The notes beneath the pieces are model-generated. The model was given only the letters and a program-made list of their open reading frames with translations. It was not told the DNA's origin and searched no databases. DNA of 64,000 nt, taken from RBG-13-68-16 sp050018455 (GTDB lineage: Bacteria > Acidobacteriota > Thermoanaerobaculia > Thermoanaerobaculales > Thermoanaerobaculaceae). Each line of letters starts with the position of its first letter. The first letter of the stretch is position 1. A program made the translations under genes and the position numbers. Shown piece by piece: positions 25,482 through 33,733 of the stretch. Where the stretch lies: assembly GCA_050018455.1 (NCBI GenBank), contig JBEKAA010000003.1, forward strand, positions 62,001 to 126,000, read 5' to 3'.

Positions 25482-25889
25482 GTGATCGTCGGTCTCGGGA
25501 CCGACGTCCTGGAAGTGCCGCGGATGGCAGCCGAGCTCCGCGACCGCGCCGGCTTCCGGGAAGCGGTGTTCACGGCCGCCGAGATCGCCTACTGCGAGGG
25601 GATGCGCTACCCCGCGCTGCACTACGCCGCGCGCTTTGCGGCCAAGGAAGCCCTCTTCAAGGCGCTGGGCGCCGACGGGCAGGCGGGGATGCGATGGCGC
25701 GAAGCCGAGGTGCTCCGCGAGGAGAGCGGACGGCCGCACATCGTCCTCCACGGCTCCACACGGGAGCTCGCGGAGAGGCTCGCCGTCGATGAGATTTTCG
25801 TGACCCTGGCCCACATCGCCGAGTTGGCGTCCGCGACCGTAGTCATGGAGTCCCGACGGAAGTCGGGCGAAGGGGGGCAACGAGGATGA
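25482..25889 (+). CDS. acpS: Holo-[acyl-carrier-protein] synthase
   Basis: 135 aa, normal length. It moves 4'-phosphopantetheine from CoA to the serine of ACP. Signature GLGTDVLEVPRM at residues 4-15 (Mg-binding Asp) and RFAAKEALFKALG at about 51-63. GTG start; GAGGCGG lies about 6-12 nt upstream. It overlaps the acyl-CoA ligase start by 4 nt and a dedicated ACP gene lies 1.9 kb downstream, so the synthase probably serves that ACP too. Confidence 0.92.
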   Translation: MIVGLGTDVLEVPRMAAELRDRAGFREAVFTAAEIAYCEGMRYPALHYAARFAAKEALFKALGADGQAGMRWREAEVLREESGRPHIVLHGSTRELAERLAVDEIFVTLAHIAELASATVVMESRRKSGEGGQRG

Positions 25890-27595
25890 ACACGGTGGCG
25901 ACCCGTCCGACCTACGAGGAGCGAGTGGCCGGTTTCGACTGGGCGCTCTCCGAGAACGAGCTCGGTGTCAGCCGGGAGGGACGCATCAACATCGGCTGGT
26001 ACTGCAGCGACCGCATCTGCGAGCTCGGGCGGGCGCAGGTTCCGGCCCTCATCTGGGAGGATTTCGCCGGCGCCGGCCGCGTCTACACGTTCGACGATCT
26101 CCGTGTCCTTTCCAACACGATCGCTCGTTTCCTCCAGAATCTCGGCGTGGCGCCCGGCGAGCGCGTGTGCCTGTTCATGGATCGCATACCCGAGCTCTAC
26201 ATCGGCTTTCTCGGAATCCTGAAGATGGGAGCTATCGCCCAGCCTTTGTTCTCGGCGTTCGGCGAAGACTCGCTGTGGACACGCCTCGAAAACGCCGGAA
26301 CGACCGCGATCGTCACCCAGAAGAAACACGCCCACAAGGTGCGCAAGATCCGCGACCGGCTCCCGGCGCTCAAGCACGTCGTCGTCGTGGACGCGGGGGA
26401 CGCGCCGTTGCAACCGGGCGAGACCGCGATGGCCCTTGACTCCCTGCCTCGCATCGATCGATTCGAGGTCTACCCTTCGACCGGCGAGACCCCATCCGTG
26501 CTGCACTACACCTCGGGGACGACAGGCCAGCCGAAGGGCGCACAGCACGTCCACTACTCTCTGGTCTCCCAGTACCTCACCGCCAAGTGGGTGCTCGACC
26601 TGCAGCCGGACGACATCTACTGGTGCAACGCGGACCCCGGCTGGGTGACCGGAACCTCCTACGGCATCATCGGGCCTTGGTCGAACGGCATCACTCAGGT
26701 CGTGCTCGACTCCGGCTTCAACACCGAGCGCTGGTACTCGTTCATCGCCAAGCACCGCGTCACCGTGTGGTACTCGGCGCCCACCGCGATCCGCCTCCTG
26801 ATGCGGGACGGAACCAACGCGGCAAGGCACCACGACCTGTCCTCGCTGCGCCACCTCGCGAGCGTCGGCGAGCCGCTCAACGCCGAGGCCGTGATCTGGT
26901 CGAAGGAGGCGTTCGGCCTCCCCTTCCACGACACCTTCTGGCAGACGGAGACCGGCTGCATCGTGATCACCAACTTCCCGGGGATGCCGATCAAGCCAGG
27001 CTCGATGGGCAAGCCATTCCCGGGGATCACCGCAACGGCGCTCGATCCGAGGACGTTCGAGCCGGTCACGACGCCCGGCAGCGTCGGCCTGATCGCGCTG
27101 AGGCCCGGCTGGCCCTCGATGGTCCGCAGCTACTGGAACAACCCGACCGGCTACGCCAACAAGTTCAGGAATGGATGGTACCTGTGCGGCGACAGGGCCA
27201 GCGTCGACACCGACGGCTATTTCTGGTTCGTTGGCCGGGACGACGACGTGATCAATACCGGCGGCCACCTGGTCGGGCCTTTCGAGATCGAGTCGGCGCT
27301 CCTCGAGCACCCTGCGGTCGCGGAGTCCGCCGCGGTGGCAAAGCCCGATTCGGTGAACATGGAGGTGGTCAAGGCGTTCGTCACCCTGAAACCGGGGTAC
27401 GCGGGCAACCCGGACCTCGAGCTGGAGATCATGAACTACGTGCGCAAGCGGCTCTCGCCGCTCGCGATGCCCCAGGAGATCGAGTTCGTCGCCGCGCTCC
27501 CCAAGACCCGGAGCGGAAAGATCGTGCGCCGGGTGCTGCGCGCCAAGGAATGGGGCGAGCCCGTGGGCGACACGTCGACCCTGATGGACGAGTGA
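25886..27595 (+). CDS. AMP-forming acetyl/acyl-CoA synthetase-like ligase
   Basis: 569 aa. ANL superfamily: P-loop YTSGTTGQPKGAQH near residues 208-221, WYSAPTAIRLLMRDG, FHDTFWQTETGC, WYLCGDRASVDTDGYFWFVGRDDDVINTGGHLVGPFEIE and the C-terminal LPKTRSGKIVRRVLRAKEWGE with the catalytic lysine. The WYS..P.A and WQTE motifs place it with acetate/propionate-type synthetases. Reaction: acid + ATP to acyl-AMP, then to CoA or, given the adjacent ACP gene, possibly to holo-ACP. It overlaps acpS by 4 nt. Confidence 0.9.
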   Translation: MNTVATRPTYEERVAGFDWALSENELGVSREGRINIGWYCSDRICELGRAQVPALIWEDFAGAGRVYTFDDLRVLSNTIARFLQNLGVAPGERVCLFMDRIPELYIGFLGILKMGAIAQPLFSAFGEDSLWTRLENAGTTAIVTQKKHAHKVRKIRDRLPALKHVVVVDAGDAPLQPGETAMALDSLPRIDRFEVYPSTGETPSVLHYTSGTTGQPKGAQHVHYSLVSQYLTAKWVLDLQPDDIYWCNADPGWVTGTSYGIIGPWSNGITQVVLDSGFNTERWYSFIAKHRVTVWYSAPTAIRLLMRDGTNAARHHDLSSLRHLASVGEPLNAEAVIWSKEAFGLPFHDTFWQTETGCIVITNFPGMPIKPGSMGKPFPGITATALDPRTFEPVTTPGSVGLIALRPGWPSMVRSYWNNPTGYANKFRNGWYLCGDRASVDTDGYFWFVGRDDDVINTGGHLVGPFEIESALLEHPAVAESAAVAKPDSVNMEVVKAFVTLKPGYAGNPDLELEIMNYVRKRLSPLAMPQEIEFVAALPKTRSGKIVRRVLRAKEWGEPVGDTSTLMDE

Positions 27596-27601
27596 GGAGA
27601 A

Positions 27602-27703
27602 CCAGTTGACAGTTCACAGTTCACAGTCGACAGTCCCGATGCCACTGGGAAGCTGGGCTTATGTGCTTCAACTGTCAACTGTTAACTGTCGACTGTCGAC
27701 TTC
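27602..27703. repeat. Heptamer inverted-repeat element, locus D (ACAGTNN)
   Basis: Left arm 27602-27636: CCAGTTG, ACAGTTC, ACAGTTC, ACAGTCG, ACAGTCC. Right arm 27669-27703: CAACTGT, CAACTGT, TAACTGT, CGACTGT, CGACTTC. The centre is 32 bp, the shortest of the family. It lies inside an apparent operon, between the acyl-CoA ligase and the ACP gene. Confidence 0.88.
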
Positions 27704-27753
27704 TTTTCCGGAAGAAACCCGGGGGCGAGGCGCCGCCCGGAGCGGAGGGACAC

Positions 27754-28008
27754 ATGGACGACTTGAAGAAGGCGATCCGTGACTACGTCGTCAAGGAGTA
27801 CCTCGAGGACGGCGACGACCGCGAAGTTCGCGAGGACACGCCATTGATCACCGGAGGGATCGTCGACTCCTTCTCGATGGTCTCGCTGAAGCGCTTCCTG
27901 GAGCGCAGGTACGCCATTCAGATCCCGGACGCCCAGGCCACGCCCCAGGCGTTCGACACGGTGAACAGCATCGCCGATCTGGTCAGAAAGTTCACGAACG
28001 CAGTGTAG
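27754..28008 (+). CDS. Acyl carrier protein
   Basis: 84 aa. Helical, acidic; phosphopantetheine-attachment serine in GGIVDSFSMVSLKRFLERRY (DS at about residues 36-37). It differs from the fatty-acid ACP motif (DSLD/E), having DSFSM, so it is a specialised ACP. ATG at 27754 with GGAGG 6-10 nt upstream; a longer frame runs back into repeat locus D and is rejected. It lies 10 nt before kbl. Confidence 0.9.
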   Translation: MDDLKKAIRDYVVKEYLEDGDDREVREDTPLITGGIVDSFSMVSLKRFLERRYAIQIPDAQATPQAFDTVNSIADLVRKFTNAV

Positions 28009-28018
28009 GGAGGACGCC

Positions 28019-29266
28019 ATGGCGTACGCCAACAAGGCCCGCGAGTGGTACAGGGGCGAGCTCGAGACCCTGCGCAGCCAGGGCCTGTTCAAGCAGGAGC
28101 GCTTCATCCACGCGCCCCAGGGCGCCGAGATCGAAGTCGAGTTTCCCGCCGGCAACCCGCCCAAGAAGGTGATCAACATGTGCGCCAACAACTACCTCGG
28201 GTTGTCGAGCCACCCCGAGGTGGTGGCGGCGGCGCACGCCGGCCTCGACGTCCGGGGGTACGGGATGTCTTCGGTCCGGTTCATCTGCGGCACCCAGGAC
28301 ATCCACCGCGAGCTGGAGAGCAAGCTCACGAAGTTCCTCGGCACCGAGGACACTCTGCTCTTTCCCTCCTGCATGGACGCCAACGCCGGCGTGTTCGAGG
28401 CGATCCTCTCCGAGGCCGACGTCATGATCGCCGACCGGCTCGTGCACGCCTCGATCGTGGACGGGATGCGCCTCGCAAAAGCCATGACCGACACGTTCAA
28501 GCACTCGGACATGGAGCATCTCGAGGAGAAGCTCCAGGAGCATCAGGACAAGCGCTTCAGGATGGTCATCACCGACGGGGTCTTCTCGATGGACGGCGAC
28601 ATCGCGAAGCTCGACGAGATCGTCCGCCTCGCCGAGAAGTACGACGCGATGGTGTTCGTGGACGAGTCGCACGCCAGCGGGTTCATCGGGAAAACCGGTC
28701 GAGGCACGCACGAGCACTGCGGCGTCGTGGGGCGCATCGACATCATCACCACCACGCTCGGGAAGGCGCTCGGAGGCGCCTCGGGCGGTTGCGTTTCCGG
28801 CCGCGCGGAGCTCGTCGAGATGTGCCGCCAGCGCGCGCGTCCCTACCTGTTCTCGAACACCGTCGCGCCCGTGATCGTCTCGGGGGCACTGAAGGTGATG
28901 GACCTGATCTCGGCGACGACAGAACGGCGCGACAAGCTCGAGTGGAACACGAAGTACTGGCGCTCCCGGCTCGCCGAGGCGGGGCTCGATATCAAAGCGG
29001 GCGAGAGCCCGATCGTGCCCGTGATGCTCTACAACGCCAAGCTGGCCCAGGACGTCGCGAGTGACCTCTTCGAGGAGGGGATATACGCCGTCGGGTTCTT
29101 CTTCCCGGTCGTGGCGAAGGGGCAGGCCCGGATCCGCACACAGCTCTCGGCGGCCCACGAGAAGCACCACCTCGACGCCGCAGCCGACGCGTTCAGGAAG
29201 GTCGGGCAGAAGCACGGCATTCTCGGCCTCAACAAGAACCAGATCGTCGAAAAGTTCGGGCTCTAG
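28019..29266 (+). CDS. kbl: Glycine C-acetyltransferase (2-amino-3-ketobutyrate CoA ligase)/alpha-oxoamine synthase
   Basis: 415 aa. PLP fold-type I alpha-oxoamine synthase. KBL hallmarks: MCANNYLGLSSHPEVV, GMSSVRFICGTQDIHRELE, DGVFSMDGDIAKL, VDESHASGFIGKTGRG and the Schiff-base lysine in TTTLGKALGGASGG. KBL condenses acetyl-CoA and glycine (or the reverse, threonine breakdown). No threonine dehydrogenase gene is next to it; instead an ACP and an acyl ligase are, which suggests a condensation using an ACP-bound acyl group. It starts 10 nt after the ACP gene with GGGAGGA upstream. Confidence 0.9.
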   Translation: MAYANKAREWYRGELETLRSQGLFKQERFIHAPQGAEIEVEFPAGNPPKKVINMCANNYLGLSSHPEVVAAAHAGLDVRGYGMSSVRFICGTQDIHRELESKLTKFLGTEDTLLFPSCMDANAGVFEAILSEADVMIADRLVHASIVDGMRLAKAMTDTFKHSDMEHLEEKLQEHQDKRFRMVITDGVFSMDGDIAKLDEIVRLAEKYDAMVFVDESHASGFIGKTGRGTHEHCGVVGRIDIITTTLGKALGGASGGCVSGRAELVEMCRQRARPYLFSNTVAPVIVSGALKVMDLISATTERRDKLEWNTKYWRSRLAEAGLDIKAGESPIVPVMLYNAKLAQDVASDLFEEGIYAVGFFFPVVAKGQARIRTQLSAAHEKHHLDAAADAFRKVGQKHGILGLNKNQIVEKFGL

Positions 29267-29313
29267 CCCGGATTATTCGTGGGGGTTCGTACGGCGAGAG
29301 GGAGGCGACAGCC

Positions 29314-29619
29314 ATGGCGGGCGCATCCAGCATCGAGGTTCCGCTGCCGACCGGCGTCGAGCCCACGCGGCTCGATGTCGAGCTGCTGAAGGCCGCTTTT
29401 CATGCCATCGTGACGTTGAGGTACGAGACGAGCAGCGGCTGGGAAACCGCCCTCCACCAGCTCGAAATCGACGGCTGGAAAGTCCACTGGGGGCTGACCT
29501 GGCACGCCGAGGCCAAGAAGGGCGACGACTTCGAGCAGGCGAGCGGGAAGACCCTGGACGAGACGTTCGCACAGCTCGCCCAGCTCGCGCGACTCGACAT
29601 GGTCGGTCACTGCCCCTGA
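29314..29619 (+). CDS. Conserved-looking hypothetical protein, 101 aa
   Basis: Not recognised. Mixed alpha/beta sequence: LDVELLKAAFHAIVTLRYETSSGWETALHQLEIDGWKVHWGLTWHAEAKKGDDFEQASGKTLDETFAQL, no signal peptide or membrane segment, no cysteine pair. GGGAGGC precedes the ATG by about 8 nt. It sits alone between kbl and the Rrf2 gene; the dispersed 14-mer TCGTGGGGGTTCGT (29277-29290) lies just upstream. Confidence 0.6.
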   Translation: MAGASSIEVPLPTGVEPTRLDVELLKAAFHAIVTLRYETSSGWETALHQLEIDGWKVHWGLTWHAEAKKGDDFEQASGKTLDETFAQLAQLARLDMVGHCP

Positions 29620-29678
29620 CGGAACCCTTACTGACGGAATCTCCCTCGGGCTCGCAGAAATGCCCGTCAGGACCGCAC

Positions 29679-29707
29679 TTGTCAAATTCGGAAATTTAAG
29701 TCATGAT
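29679..29707 (+). promoter_or_regulatory. Promoter and palindromic operator of the SUF operon
   Basis: TTGTCA (29679-29684), 17-bp spacer, CATGAT (29702-29707). The spacer holds AAATTCGGAAATTT (29684-29697), a dyad with 5-bp arms AAATT/AATTT, and it is conspicuously A+T-rich in this G+C-rich window. A repressor bound there would block the promoter; the Rrf2 protein encoded next is the natural candidate. Confidence 0.6.
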
Positions 29708-29765
29708 TACGCCGTTGCCGCGCTCGGGCACCGAACAGAGGCCGGAGCCGGCACCGAGGAAACCC

Positions 29766-30281
29766 ATGAAGATCACCGCCACCGAGGAGTACGGGATGCG
29801 CTGCATGTTGCAGTTGGCGCTGCGTCACGAAGAGACCGTGTCGCTCTCCGAGCTCGCGGGCGCCGAAGGGATCGCCGTGCCCTTCGCGGCCAAGGTGCTG
29901 ATGCGGCTGCGGCGCGCCGGCCTCGTGGCCGCGACCCGCGGCTGCCACGGGGGGTACGTGCTCACGTCGCCCCCTGAGCGGATCACCGTGCTGCGAATCT
30001 TCGAGGCGCTCGGCAAGCCGCTCTTCGATTCAAGCTTCTGCCGCGACCACGGCAGCCCGGATGAGAGCGCATGCACGCGCCTCACCGACTGCTCGCTGCG
30101 CCCGGTGTGGGCGCACCTCGACGCGCTGCTGAAGCGCTTCTTCGAAAACACGACCCTCGCCGACCTCGCGGTTGGCGAGCGACGAACCGACAAGCACCTG
30201 CAGGAGCGCTGGCCGCTCACAATACCCGAGGGGTGGCGTGAACCCGCGGTCGTCGGCCCGCAGGAGAGAGGGACGCTATGA
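29766..30281 (+). CDS. Rrf2-family transcriptional regulator of the SUF operon
   Basis: 171 aa. N-terminal winged helix: MKITATEEYGMRCMLQLALR, SLSELAGAEGIAVPFAAKVLMRLRRAGLVAATRGCHGGYVL, closely matching IscR/RsrR/SufR. Three cysteines lie after the wing: FCRDHGSPDESACTRLTDCSL, spaced CX10CX5C, where IscR has CX5CX5C; they could bind an Fe-S cluster. The ATG at 29766 has GAGG about 6 nt upstream; a longer frame from 29703 would begin inside the -10 box. It overlaps sufC by 4 nt, so it is autoregulated with the operon if it binds 29684-29697. Confidence 0.9.
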   Translation: MKITATEEYGMRCMLQLALRHEETVSLSELAGAEGIAVPFAAKVLMRLRRAGLVAATRGCHGGYVLTSPPERITVLRIFEALGKPLFDSSFCRDHGSPDESACTRLTDCSLRPVWAHLDALLKRFFENTTLADLAVGERRTDKHLQERWPLTIPEGWREPAVVGPQERGTL

Positions 30282-31045
30282 ACACGCAAGCGAAGCCGGT
30301 CTTCCAGTGCACCGGCGTGCACATCCACATCGGGGAGAAGGAAGTCGTCAAGGGCGTCGACCTCAAGGTGCTGCCCGGCGAGGTCCACGCGATCATGGGG
30401 CCCAACGGCTCCGGCAAGTCCACGCTGGCCAATGGGCTCATGGGGCACCCGGCGTACGCGGTCGAGGGCACGGTGATGCTCGCCGGCGAGGACGTCAGCG
30501 CCATGCCTCCGGACGAGAAGGCGCGCAAAGGAATGTTCCTCGCCTTTCAGTATCCGGTGGCGGTGCCCGGCGTCACCGTCGCGTCGTTCCTGCGCGCAGC
30601 CGTCTCTGCCGTGCGTGGAGTCGATGTCCCGGTGCGCGAGTTCCGCAAGGAACTTCTCGCCCGCATGGAAGACCTCGAGATGGACCCCGCGTTCGCCGGG
30701 CGCTACCTCAACGATGGGTTCTCCGGCGGCGAGAAGAAGCGCGTCGAGATCCTCCAGTTGCTCATGCTCAAGCCGAAGTTCGCGCTGCTCGACGAGACCG
30801 ACTCCGGGCTCGACATCGACGCCCTCAAGGTGGTGGCCAAGGGGATCAACGCCGCGGTGTCAAACGACACAGGGATGGTGCTGGTGACCCACTACCAGCG
30901 CCTGCTCAACTACGTGCGCCCCGATGTCGTGCACGTCTTCATCGACGGCCGGATCGTGCGAGCGGGCGGGCCGGAGCTCGCCCTCGAGCTCGAGGAACGT
31001 GGCTACGACTGGCTCGAACCGGCCACCGTCGCTGGAGGTGTCTGA
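30278..31045 (+). CDS. sufC: Fe-S cluster assembly ATPase SufC
   Basis: 255 aa. ABC-type ATPase of the cytosolic SufBCD scaffold. Walker A GPNGSGKSTLANGLMGH (about 40-56), SufC-type signature FSGGEKKRVEILQ, Walker B LLDETDSGLDIDALKVV, H-loop THYQRLL. SD GGAGAGAGGG precedes the ATG. Its stop shares one base with the sufB ATG. Confidence 0.96.
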   Translation: MNTQAKPVFQCTGVHIHIGEKEVVKGVDLKVLPGEVHAIMGPNGSGKSTLANGLMGHPAYAVEGTVMLAGEDVSAMPPDEKARKGMFLAFQYPVAVPGVTVASFLRAAVSAVRGVDVPVREFRKELLARMEDLEMDPAFAGRYLNDGFSGGEKKRVEILQLLMLKPKFALLDETDSGLDIDALKVVAKGINAAVSNDTGMVLVTHYQRLLNYVRPDVVHVFIDGRIVRAGGPELALELEERGYDWLEPATVAGGV

Positions 31046-32463
31046 TGGCATCGACTCCGACCGTTGCCGACATCGGCAGCGATTACAACCGTCGCTACGG
31101 GTTCCACGACCCCGAAGAGTACTTCATGCGCACGCCAAAGGGACTCTCCCACGAAGTCGTCGAGGCGATCTCGCTTCTGAAGAAGGAGCCCGAGTGGATG
31201 CGCGAGTTCCGCCACAAGGCGCTCGACACCTTCTTCGCCAAGCCGATGCCGACTTGGGGCGACACTGCGATGCTGTCGGAGATCGACTTCGAACAGATCA
31301 CGTACTACGTGCGCGCCACCGAGAAGCAGGAGAAGAGCTGGGATGAGGTCCCCGAGAACGTCAAGCGCACGTTCGACCGCCTCGGCATTCCGGAGGCCGA
31401 GCGCAAGTTCCTCGCCGGTGTGTCGGCGCAGTACGAGTCGGAGGTCGTCTACCACTCGGTGAAGGAGGAGCTCACCAAGCAGGGGGTGATTTTCCTCGAC
31501 ATGGACTCCGGGCTGCGCGAGCACGAAAATCTGGTGCGGGCGCACTTCGCGACCGTGATCCCCGCCGCCGACAACAAGTTCTCGGCCCTCAACAGCGCCG
31601 TGTGGTCGGGTGGCTCGTTCATCTATGTGCCGAAGAACGCCGAGGTTGCGATCCCCCTGCAGGCGTACTTCCGCATCAATGCCGAGCGCATGGGCCAGTT
31701 CGAGAGAACGCTGATCATCGCGGACGAGGGCTCCAAGGTCCACTACATCGAGGGGTGCACCGCACCCGTGTACTCCACCAATTCGCTGCACTCCGCGGTC
31801 GTCGAGCTGATCGCCATGAAGGGCGCCCGCATCCGCTACACGACGATCCAGAACTGGTCCAACAACATCTACAACCTGGTCACCAAGCGCGCCGTCGCGC
31901 ATGAGGACGCGGTCGTCGAGTGGGTGGACGGCAACATCGGCTCCAAGCTCACAATGAAGTACCCGGCCGTGATCCTCAAGGGCGAGCGCGCCCATGGCGA
32001 GGTGCTCTCGATCGCCTTCGCCGGTCCCGGGCAACACCAGGACGCCGGCGCGAAGATGACGCACCTGGCGCCCAACACGACCTCCAAGATCACCTCGAAG
32101 TCGATCTCCAAGGGGACCGGACGCTCCTCGTACCGCGGCCTCGTCAAGATCCGCAAAGGGGCCCATGGCTGCAAGACGTCGGTCCAGTGCGACGCGCTCC
32201 TGATCGGGGACGCCGCCCGCACCGACACCTACCCGACGATGGAGATCGCTGAGGACCAGGTTCGCGTCGAGCACGAGGCGCGCGTCTCCAAGATCGGGGA
32301 CGAGCAGCTCTTCTACCTGCGCTCGCGCGGAATCAGGGACGACCAGGCGCGCCTCATGATCGTCAACGGCTTTATTGAGCCGTTCGTGAAGGAGCTCCCG
32401 ATGGAGTACGCCGTGGAGCTGAACCGCCTCATCGAGCTGGAAATGGAGGGCTCCGTTGGCTAG
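31045..32463 (+). CDS. sufB: Fe-S cluster scaffold SufB
   Basis: 472 aa, full length. Beta-helix core of the SufBC2D scaffold. Visible family motifs: YNRRYGFHDPEEYFMRTPKGLS, FIYVPKNAEVAIPLQAYFRINAE, EGCTAPVYSTNSLHSAVVE, YTTIQNWSNNIYNLVTKRA and MHL-type SIAFAGPGQHQDAGAKMTHLAPNTTS, CKTSVQCDALL. ATG at 31045 has GGAGGTG upstream; the frame is open further upstream through sufC but that is a shadow. Confidence 0.96.
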   Translation: MASTPTVADIGSDYNRRYGFHDPEEYFMRTPKGLSHEVVEAISLLKKEPEWMREFRHKALDTFFAKPMPTWGDTAMLSEIDFEQITYYVRATEKQEKSWDEVPENVKRTFDRLGIPEAERKFLAGVSAQYESEVVYHSVKEELTKQGVIFLDMDSGLREHENLVRAHFATVIPAADNKFSALNSAVWSGGSFIYVPKNAEVAIPLQAYFRINAERMGQFERTLIIADEGSKVHYIEGCTAPVYSTNSLHSAVVELIAMKGARIRYTTIQNWSNNIYNLVTKRAVAHEDAVVEWVDGNIGSKLTMKYPAVILKGERAHGEVLSIAFAGPGQHQDAGAKMTHLAPNTTSKITSKSISKGTGRSSYRGLVKIRKGAHGCKTSVQCDALLIGDAARTDTYPTMEIAEDQVRVEHEARVSKIGDEQLFYLRSRGIRDDQARLMIVNGFIEPFVKELPMEYAVELNRLIELEMEGSVG

Positions 32464-33730
32464 CCGCCCGGTCGTCGATGCCCCCCCCGCCCTCGCCCTT
32501 GACCACATCGAAGAGCTCTCGAGGGTCGCGGGCGAAGACGGCACGCTTCTCGCGATCCGCAACGAGGCGAGGGCACGTCTCGTCCCGCTCGCGCTGCCCG
32601 ACCGCGCCCGCCACCTCTGGCGGTACACCAACCCCGCCCGTTTCCTCCCCGAGAGCGATCCGACTGCGCTGAAACCTTTCGACGTCGGCCCGACCTGGCG
32701 GCTCGACGAGCCGCTTTCGGTCGCGGCCCTGCTCGCGGGCGGGGCGCTCCGCGTGGTCGAGGTTGACGCGAAGGCGCGCGAAGCAGGCGTCGTTGTCGAG
32801 GATCTGCACCGCACCCCGGCCGCCGATCTCCTGGACACGGCCGTGCCGGCGAGCCACGGTTTTCTCGAGGCGATCAACACGGCGGCGTGGCGCGGCGGCG
32901 TGCTGGTGAAGGTTCCGGCGGGAGTTTCGCTCGAGCACCCGATCCGCCTCCGCTTGGTGGCGGGGGGGCTCTCCCTCCCCCGCGTGCTGGTGGTGGCGGG
33001 GGAAGGCAGCTCGTTCGAGGTCATCGAAGGGCACGTCGGCGGCGACCGCGGCGCGGGGAAGGTCATCGGCGTCTCCGAGATCCTCGTCGGCGAGGGAGCG
33101 AACGTACGCTACGGCTTGGTTCAGCGCTGGGAGCCCGGCGTCGTCGGGCACCTTACGGCGAGAGCCCGCGTCCTTGCAGGGGCGCGCTTCCAGATGTCTC
33201 TCGCCTCGTTCGGCGGCACCGCGTTCAAGGCGGACGTGGGGGCTTTCCTCGCCGGCGAAGGCGCCGAGGTCGAGACGTACGGCGTGGCGATGGGCGGTGA
33301 CTCCCAGCACTTCGACCACCACACGGAGCATATCCACGAAAGCCCCAAGACGCACTCGAACCTGGACTTCAAAGTGGCCCTTACGGGTTCGGCGCGCTCC
33401 GCGTACACCGGCATGATCCGCATTGCCCCGGGCGCGGCCGGAGCCGAGGCGTACCAGGAGAACCGCAACCTTCTGCTCTCCGAGAACGCGCGCGCCGAGT
33501 CGATCCCGGAGCTGGAGATCCTTACCGACGACGTGCGCTGCTCGCACGGCGCCACCGTCTCGCCGCTCGACCCCGAGCAGCTCTTCTACCTCAAGAGCCG
33601 AGGCCTCCCGCACCTGCAGGCGATGCGGGTGATCGTCTACGGGTTCCTCGACCAGACGCTGGCCCGCCTGCCGCAGACGACCCGCGACCGAATCGCCGCC
33701 CTCGTGGCGGCACGCCTGCACACGGACTGA
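32456..33730 (+). CDS. sufD: Fe-S cluster assembly protein SufD
   Basis: 424 aa. SufB paralogue that completes the SufBCD complex. LWRYTNPARFLP near the start, VKVPAGVSLEHPIRL, then the conserved HFDHHTEHIHESPKTHSNLDFKVAL and CSHGATVSPLDPEQLFYLKSRGL. The start is a TTG at 32456, chosen because GGAGGG lies 5 nt upstream; it overlaps sufB by 8 nt. Confidence 0.93.
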   Translation: MASRPVVDAPPALALDHIEELSRVAGEDGTLLAIRNEARARLVPLALPDRARHLWRYTNPARFLPESDPTALKPFDVGPTWRLDEPLSVAALLAGGALRVVEVDAKAREAGVVVEDLHRTPAADLLDTAVPASHGFLEAINTAAWRGGVLVKVPAGVSLEHPIRLRLVAGGLSLPRVLVVAGEGSSFEVIEGHVGGDRGAGKVIGVSEILVGEGANVRYGLVQRWEPGVVGHLTARARVLAGARFQMSLASFGGTAFKADVGAFLAGEGAEVETYGVAMGGDSQHFDHHTEHIHESPKTHSNLDFKVALTGSARSAYTGMIRIAPGAAGAEAYQENRNLLLSENARAESIPELEILTDDVRCSHGATVSPLDPEQLFYLKSRGLPHLQAMRVIVYGFLDQTLARLPQTTRDRIAALVAARLHTD

Positions 33731-33733
33731 GCT

